A stretch of 10,005 nt of DNA. It comes from SMTZ1-83 sp048884925. GTDB lineage: Archaea; Asgardarchaeota; Thorarchaeia; Thorarchaeales; Thorarchaeaceae. Position 1 is the first letter of the stretch; every line of letters starts with the position of its first letter. The notes under the pieces were generated by a model. The model did no database searches. It saw nothing but the letters and a program-made list of their open reading frames with translations, and was not told where the DNA came from. Both the position numbers and the translations under genes were made by a program. Location: the NCBI GenBank assembly GCA_048884925.1, contig JBHLQK010000110.1:1-10005 (forward strand), written 5' to 3'. Below, piece after piece: positions 6,112 through 10,005 of the stretch.

Positions 6112-6534
6112 TCATCCAAGCGATACTGCATAGTACCAGCTGTACCACTCTTCATGCCCGTAGGCTAACACAATCGCTGCCTGAGGACTAGTATGGTTGG
6201 TGAACACAACTCGTGGAGGCTGCATCAGAAGACCGTTCACTGATGTTTCCAGATACTCAATTGTGCCATCGATGAAGGTCACCCTGAAATGTAGCGGGAT
6301 TGGAGCATCCAGAGGAACATCCTCCCGGAATAGAAAGGTGAATTCGACTGACAGAACATTCACAGTAAAGGAGGCGTTCCCAGTCAATTGATGGGATTCT
6401 GACGTCTGCCATAGCTGGTCTGAGTCTGGTATTTGGCTGATATGAAGGACCCTAGGCACTATGATAATTAGGGATAGAACCAATACGAGACTTGCGACAA
6501 TCGCCAGAAGAGTTCGGTTCTTCCACCATGGCAT
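6112..6534 (-). CDS. Exported, N-terminally anchored protein of unknown function
   Basis: This 140-residue protein begins MPWWKNR, followed by a strongly hydrophobic stretch (about 8-27), then a mostly beta-rich extracytoplasmic part (for example LSVEFTFLFRED, LHFRVTFIDGTIEYLETS). The positive N-terminus and single hydrophobic run fit an uncleaved signal anchor. Asn-x-Ser/Thr sequons (NAS about 53, NHT about 113) could be glycosylated in an archaeon. GAGGGT (minus strand, 6542-6547) lies 8 bases before the ATG and fixes the start. The C-terminus is aromatic (EEWYSWYYAV). I do not recognise the family. The following 163 bases before the tautomerase hold no convincing gene. Confidence 0.72.
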   Translation of the reverse strand: MPWWKNRTLLAIVASLVLVLSLIIIVPRVLHISQIPDSDQLWQTSESHQLTGNASFTVNVLSVEFTFLFREDVPLDAPIPLHFRVTFIDGTIEYLETSVNGLLMQPPRVVFTNHTSPQAAIVLAYGHEEWYSWYYAVSLG

Positions 6535-6596
6535 GAATCTTGACCCTCAGTAAATATGGAGTGTAAACGTATCAAAATTGCGGACTCAGCGGATAT

Positions 6597-6626
6597 CTTT
6601 TCGCTTCCTCTTTTGAGTGCGAAAAG
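6597..6626 (-). terminator. Hairpin between two minus-strand genes, possible terminator
   Basis: CTTTTCGC (6597-6604) and GCGAAAAG (6619-6626) are perfect 8-base complements with a 14-base loop. The hairpin lies 54 bases beyond the stop codon of the gene ending at 6680 and upstream of the gene starting at 6534. On the minus strand the distal arm ends in AAAAG rather than a T-run, so terminator activity is uncertain. A regulatory site is possible. Confidence 0.4.
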
Positions 6627-6679
6627 AGAAAGAAGAGAGAGGGTAGTCTGTCCTTCTATCTCACATTTCACGCACAGAT

Positions 6680-7024
6680 CTATTCCTTTTGGAATATTCC
6701 CCATGATACCCCGTACAGGTACTCCTTATCACTCATGGGAAGAAATCCAGACCACCGCACTACCATTCCCTCTTTCTTTGCTCTCTCCTCCAGAAATCCT
6801 GGAGTCAAATCCCTGATATGGTCTAGCTTCTCCTGAAGCATTCCCTCTCCTTTTAGTGGAAATCCTTTACCGGCGATACAGCCATCACACCACCCCTCAA
6901 GCCAAAGCATCCTGTCCTTGTCTTGTATCTCAGCGAATATCTCGCTAGGCTTTGGCAGGTCAGGAACAAGGTTTGCAACTAGAGTGAGCAGGTCCATGAA
7001 ATTTGGAGTATCAAAACCTATCAT
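6680..7024 (-). CDS. Small soluble protein of unknown function
   Basis: From the ATG at 7024 this gives 114 residues ending at TAG 6682-6680. The frame stays open upstream into the divergent gene, but that part is antisense to the aldo-keto-reductase-like protein. An ATG at 7084 would add 20 residues and cannot be excluded. The 7024 start is preferred because an AT-rich box (7055-7065) lies at a plausible distance. I do not recognise the family. Visible features are an amphipathic start (PNFMDLLTLVANLVPDLP), the cluster WLEGWCDGCIAGKG with a CxxC pair (possible metal or redox site), a charged helix (about 60-85) and an aromatic tail (EYLYGVSWGIF). There is no signal peptide or membrane span. 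The gene shares a roughly 124-base divergent promoter region with the plus-strand neighbour. Confidence 0.62.
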   Translation of the reverse strand: MIGFDTPNFMDLLTLVANLVPDLPKPSEIFAEIQDKDRMLWLEGWCDGCIAGKGFPLKGEGMLQEKLDHIRDLTPGFLEERAKKEGMVVRWSGFLPMSDKEYLYGVSWGIFQKE

Positions 7025-7054
7025 TGTAATCCATCTAAGATGTATCGGATGACC

Positions 7055-7065
7055 AATATTTAATT
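7055..7065. promoter_or_regulatory. AT-rich box in a divergent promoter region
   Basis: AATATTTAATT lies between the divergent genes starting at 7024 (minus) and 7149 (plus). For the minus gene it predicts a start site near 7034 and a leader of about 10 bases. It is nearly symmetric and could in principle serve either direction. A second AT-rich element (AATATAG, 7102-7108) is a better-placed candidate for the plus gene. Confidence 0.35.
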
Positions 7066-7148
7066 GTCGATTAGAGCAAACCATCTTCCACGGTCGTTCG
7101 CAATATAGAAGTACACCGTCGCCATCTCCAATCTCAACAAAAGAGCAG

Positions 7149-7904
7149 ATGAAAATGTCAGAGGTCAAGTTCGGATCAACCACTCTTCCGCGTGTTCTAT
7201 GTGGTACGAGCCCCTTCATGGGCGCCGGGCAGTTTGGACTGGCGGGACAAGAGTGGCACAGACGCTTCTTCAACCACCCAGAAAGAATGAGTGAGATGTT
7301 CGAGCATTTCTGCAGACTAGGATACCCTGGTGTCCATGTGACTGGCTATCCCACGATAGTTGAAGCCGCGCGACTGACAAAGGAGAGTCATAACCTCAAA
7401 GTCGCCGTATCACTCCTGCCTGAGAACTGGGATGATAACCTCAAAGAAGTCCTAGTTCTGAACCCTGAGGTTGTTTTTGTCCATGGAGCAATGACTGACA
7501 GGTTCCTAGACAAGCGATTGGATGATCTAAAGGCATGTTTCGAAACCATCAGAAATGCACATTCGTTTCCAGGCCTAGCGACACATGACACCTGCCATAC
7601 CCTCAGAGTGCTCCAGTCGGAGGAGAATCCTCTTCAAGACGAGTCATTCGGCCTACTGCTCCCAATCAACCGAACTGGCTACAGTGTCGGTGGAACCACA
7701 GCGGAGATGGAAGACCTAATCAGTGCATTAGACGGGCGGCACCCTGTGATGGGCATGAAAACGCTTGCTGCGGGCAAAATACCGCCTCAGGAAGCATTGA
7801 ATTATGTATTTGGCATTCCCAATGTTCGTACTGTGACGGTGGGCGTAACTGAGAGGTGGCAGGCAGCTCAGATTGCTGAGATCGTGGATTCAGTGCACAT
7901 CTAA
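7149..7904 (+). CDS. Aldo-keto-reductase-like TIM-barrel protein lacking most of the usual catalytic residues
   Basis: This 251-residue cytoplasmic protein begins FGSTTLPRVLCGTSPFMGAG, a strand-turn like the first strand of aldo-keto reductases. It ends with MGMKTLAAGKIPPQEALNYV (201-220) and VRTVTVGVTERWQAAQIAEIV, the AKR-type pattern that binds the nucleotide phosphate. In the middle, the Asp and Tyr of the AKR tetrad fall by eye in VHVTGYPTIVEAA (62-74), with no Asp. The Lys position falls in KVAVSLLPENW without a suitable Lys, and His112 (VFVHG) may keep the His site. HDTCHTLRV (146-154) is another His-rich patch. It may therefore be a barrel relative with another chemistry rather than an oxidoreductase. 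ATG 7149 is used, with ATG 7155 as alternative. The small membrane gene downstream starts 31 bases after its stop and may be co-transcribed. Confidence 0.75.
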   Translation: MKMSEVKFGSTTLPRVLCGTSPFMGAGQFGLAGQEWHRRFFNHPERMSEMFEHFCRLGYPGVHVTGYPTIVEAARLTKESHNLKVAVSLLPENWDDNLKEVLVLNPEVVFVHGAMTDRFLDKRLDDLKACFETIRNAHSFPGLATHDTCHTLRVLQSEENPLQDESFGLLLPINRTGYSVGGTTAEMEDLISALDGRHPVMGMKTLAAGKIPPQEALNYVFGIPNVRTVTVGVTERWQAAQIAEIVDSVHI

Positions 7905-7934
7905 TCAGTCTGACCAAGAACTACGTTTCAAGGG

Positions 7935-8189
7935 ATGGCTTGCTGCACCATCCCCAATCCTCTCTGGCAGTTCAAGTTCTCACTTTCCTTGATGGTATTT
8001 AGCTATGTTGCTGTCCTTGTCCTCACTTGGGGATTTGCAGTTGGAATCATCTCGGACTTCGCTATTTACAGCAGTGCAGTCATAATTCTCATCGGACTCA
8101 CCTTAGTGTCAATTTGCGGTATATTCATCGAGGGGCGTATAGCTTCCAGGAAACGGCATCGACTTCAGATAGAGATGGCTTCATCTTAA
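7935..8189 (+). CDS. Small two-span membrane protein
   Basis: This 84-residue protein has hydrophobic segments at about 17-39 and 43-66, a short loop between them and a basic C-terminus (SRKRHR). That places both ends in the cytoplasm by the positive-inside rule. AAGGG directly abuts the ATG at 7935, so a later Met (residue 20) could be the true start, though this would remove most of the first span. No family recognised. It lies between the aldo-keto-reductase-like gene and the MFS transporter, with 85 bases to the latter. Confidence 0.58.
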   Translation: MACCTIPNPLWQFKFSLSLMVFSYVAVLVLTWGFAVGIISDFAIYSSAVIILIGLTLVSICGIFIEGRIASRKRHRLQIEMASS

Positions 8190-8226
8190 GTTCACCCTGC
8201 ATCGGAACAGATTTCAATCACGCCTC

Positions 8227-8237
8227 CATATAGAAAA
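8227..8237 (+). promoter_or_regulatory. Candidate TATA box of the MFS transporter gene
   Basis: CATATAGAAAA, centred near 8231, predicts a start site near 8257. The leader would be about 17 bases and contain GAGGT (8263-8267), 7 bases before the GTG start. Spacing and composition fit an archaeal promoter. Confidence 0.45.
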
Positions 8238-8274
8238 GACTCAGTCTAGCATTCAATTTTCTGAGGTTTTTCGC

Positions 8275-9549
8275 GTGTCTGAGGAAGTCAAGGTCTTTCG
8301 GTATCGATGGGCAGTACTACTTGTGTTCGGCCTAATCTTCATGATTGGGCAGATGATGTGGCTAGCGTTCTCTCTGATTCGAAACGAAGTCACGCCTGTG
8401 CTCGGGTTGCCTCCTGGAGACCCAAGCGTGGTTCTGCTTACAGCTTCGCAGCCTCTGGCGTTCATAATTCTCTCAATTCCTGTAGGATTGCTTGCTGATC
8501 GAAAGGGCCTCGTAGTTGTAGCCGGTCTTGGCGCGATACTGCAGGCATTGTTTGGAATCCTGAGGATATTCGTTATCAATGACTTCTTCATGATATTCCT
8601 CGCCCAGTTTGGTCTGTCAATTGGCTCTGTCATGATCCAGAATTGTATAGTCTATCTGAGTGTCAGTTGGTTCCCAAAGGGTGAGCGAGGACTGGCAACT
8701 GGAATAAGCACCTTATTCATGCTTCTCGGAATGCTTCTGGGAACTGCGCTGAGCATGATTCTTTGGACCGCTCCTCTGTATGGTGACCCTAGTTACACTG
8801 TGGCTCTCGCGCAGGCCAACCTAGTCTGGATACTGCAACTTGACGCGGCATTGGCATTGATACTCATGGTGGTCTTCTTCGCTGTCGCGAGGGACAAGCC
8901 TCCACAGCCTCCGGATATCGATGTACTTGCTGAGGCAACGCCGAGCGTCAGGGGGATGCTTAAGGACAGGAACGTGTGGATAATCTCAATCGGGTTCTTC
9001 GCTGGTTTTGGGATATTCATTGGCCTTACTGCGATTATCGAGGAGCTGCTTCTGAGTCTGGGGATTCCAGTCACAGCTGGTCTGGGAAGCCCGGCCATCG
9101 TAATGATACTCCTCCTATCATTTGGAATAGTCGGCGCTGTGGTTGTGCCGGGAATATCCGACAAAGTTCAGAAGAGAAAACCATTCCTAATAGTCGCAAT
9201 GGCGGTTGGCACTCTTGCAACCTTGATTCTGGGAACAAGTACGATTCTCGAGCTCACATATGTCATGTCCGCGATTCTAGGGTTCTTCCTGATTGCAGTG
9301 ATGCCCATAGCTCTCTCTGTGGTCGAGGAGCTTGAAACAGTGGGACCAGAGTTGGCTGGCGCGAGTACAGGGCTGGCATTCTGGTTTGGTAATCTGGGCG
9401 GGTTCCTTGGGTCAATTCTTCTTGAGGCATTCAGAGTGGGGACGTCATACTTCTATTCAATCCTCTATCTAGTCATAGTCATGGCGATAGCGACTCTCCT
9501 AATCTTGACTATTCCAGAAACAGGCAGTGGATCAAAAGGAGATTCGTAG
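8275..9549 (+). CDS. Major facilitator superfamily transporter
   Basis: This 424-residue polytopic membrane protein has about 12 hydrophobic segments in two halves joined by a polar loop (about 204-230). It carries the MFS motif A in the loop between spans 2 and 3 (GLLADRKG, 71-78) and a degenerate copy in the second half (GISDKVQKRKP, 293-303). SWFPKGERGLATGI (131-144) is the typical segment before span 5. It should be an ion-coupled or facilitated transporter of a small solute. The opening RYRWAVLLVFGLIFMIGQMMW recalls FLVCR-like members, but that is too weak to name a substrate. The start is GTG 8275, supported by GAGGT 7 bases upstream. The gene has its own likely promoter and converges with the acetyltransferase gene across only 15 bases. 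Confidence 0.9.
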   Translation: MSEEVKVFRYRWAVLLVFGLIFMIGQMMWLAFSLIRNEVTPVLGLPPGDPSVVLLTASQPLAFIILSIPVGLLADRKGLVVVAGLGAILQALFGILRIFVINDFFMIFLAQFGLSIGSVMIQNCIVYLSVSWFPKGERGLATGISTLFMLLGMLLGTALSMILWTAPLYGDPSYTVALAQANLVWILQLDAALALILMVVFFAVARDKPPQPPDIDVLAEATPSVRGMLKDRNVWIISIGFFAGFGIFIGLTAIIEELLLSLGIPVTAGLGSPAIVMILLLSFGIVGAVVVPGISDKVQKRKPFLIVAMAVGTLATLILGTSTILELTYVMSAILGFFLIAVMPIALSVVEELETVGPELAGASTGLAFWFGNLGGFLGSILLEAFRVGTSYFYSILYLVIVMAIATLLILTIPETGSGSKGDS

Positions 9550-9564
9550 AGTTCGGAATGACTG

Positions 9565-10005
9565 TTAGAGCGGCTTCCATTCTCTTCTAAGCAGAGAATA
9601 TTGGCAGTCATCTCTGAATTCTCCTCGATAGAGAGAACTCTCTCTAAAGATGCCCTCCTCGGAGAATCCCAATCGTTTCAGGAGGCTTCTAGAACCTGTA
9701 TTAATGGCAGTTGTGTGGGCCTCGATTCGATTTAGGCCGAGGTGCTCAAAGCCATAGTCGATTATTGCACCCAGCACCTCAGTCATGTATCCGTGCCCCC
9801 AAAACTGCTTAAGCAGATCATATCCTATCTCGCCACTGAGATTCGCTATGTCGATTTTCTCATAACTGCATGTACCGATGAATGTTCCTACTGGCTTCAG
9901 TGTGATTGCCCAGGCCATTCCAGCCCCCTTTTCAAAGCGGTCATTAAAGCTATTGATGATGCCCCTTGAGTCTTCCACACTCTCGAGGGGTTCCATTCCT
10001 ATTAG
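9565..10005 (-). CDS. GNAT N-acetyltransferase, RimJ/RimL type, N-terminus beyond window
   Basis: The 146 visible codons end at TAA 9567-9565. The frame stays open to the right edge (Leu-Ile-Gly before the first Met). The sequence around that Met (IGMEPLESVED) matches the internal region of RimJ/RimL-type proteins about 30-40 residues in, so the true start lies past 10005. Acetyl-CoA-binding motif A is present as Q-F-W-G-H-G (family pattern Q/R-x-x-G-x-G/A), preceded by the strand GEIGYDLL. It is followed by the diagnostic block LNRIEAHTTAINTGSRSLL, KRLGF and EEGIFRE. The family transfers acetyl groups to alpha-amino or other amines on proteins, or to small molecules. The substrate here is unknown, and nothing nearby suggests antibiotic resistance. 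The last codons overlap a hairpin at 9579-9599. Confidence 0.9.
   Translation of the reverse strand, partial: LIGMEPLESVEDSRGIINSFNDRFEKGAGMAWAITLKPVGTFIGTCSYEKIDIANLSGEIGYDLLKQFWGHGYMTEVLGAIIDYGFEHLGLNRIEAHTTAINTGSRSLLKRLGFSEEGIFRESSLYRGEFRDDCQYSLLRREWKPL
9579..9599. terminator. Hairpin at a convergent gene junction, possible terminator of the MFS gene
   Basis: ATTCTCT (9579-9585) and AGAGAAT (9593-9599) are perfect 7-base complements with a 7-base loop, 30 bases after the MFS stop codon. The element lies within the last codons of the opposing acetyltransferase gene, so coding constraint may explain it. No strong T-run follows. Confidence 0.3.

Noticed and set aside
6468..6704. 78-codon minus-strand frame bridging two genes
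   Set aside because: It overlaps the better supported exported protein and the end of the 6680-7024 gene, and its composition is not gene-like.
7025..7273. Extension of the 6680-7024 gene to ATG 7273
   Set aside because: The extension is antisense to the conserved-looking start of the aldo-keto-reductase-like gene. At most the ATG at 7084 is plausible.
8976..9335. 119-codon plus-strand frame inside the MFS gene
   Set aside because: Frame-shifted shadow of a clear transporter.
9629..9646. Inverted repeat TAGAGAGA-AC-TCTCTCTA
   Set aside because: It is fully inside the conserved acetyltransferase coding region and is explained by the codons there; the 2-base spacer also makes a poor hairpin.

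Overview
The window looks archaeal. Several genes have AT-rich TATA-like boxes about 25-27 bases upstream of the start codon, which implies leaderless or nearly leaderless transcripts. Others have short purine-rich ribosome binding sites in front of GTG or TTG starts. The protein families (corrinoid methyl carrier with a UROD-type methyltransferase, prenyltransferase-repeat protein, short tautomerase, small exported proteins) suit an anaerobic archaeon. A Thorarchaeia-like or other Asgard lineage is possible, but this is a guess from general flavour and no marker gene is present. I see no rRNA, tRNA, CRISPR array, insertion sequence or phage gene.

Layout: (1) 1-957, minus strand, the N-terminal 319 codons of a coiled-coil protein that runs off the left edge. 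(2) A 236-base divergent promoter region, then a two-gene plus-strand operon: a corrinoid (B12) methyl-carrier protein starting at a TTG (1194-1835), overlapped by ATGA with a UROD-superfamily methyltransferase (1832-3118), closed by a clear hairpin terminator. (3) Two plus-strand genes with a lipid flavour: an isoprenylcysteine-methyltransferase-like membrane protein (3231-4100) and a prenyltransferase/squalene-oxidase-repeat protein (4271-5086). (4) A minus-strand block: two-span membrane protein (5099-5671), 4-oxalocrotonate-tautomerase-family protein (5745-5948), one-span exported protein (6112-6534) and an unrecognised soluble protein (6680-7024). (5) A plus-strand block: aldo-keto-reductase-like TIM-barrel protein (7149-7904), two-span small membrane protein (7935-8189) and a 12-span MFS transporter (8275-9549). 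(6) 9565-10005, minus strand, a GNAT N-acetyltransferase whose N-terminus lies beyond the right edge.

The only clear functional unit is the corrinoid protein plus UROD-type methyltransferase. It should move a methyl group between an unknown donor or acceptor and the cobalt of B12. Its usual partners (a second methyltransferase, a reductive activase) are not in the window, and the UROD protein seems to have Asp in place of the zinc-ligand His. The other genes are mostly single transcription units with no shared pathway that I can demonstrate. No gap without a gene exceeds 300 bases.
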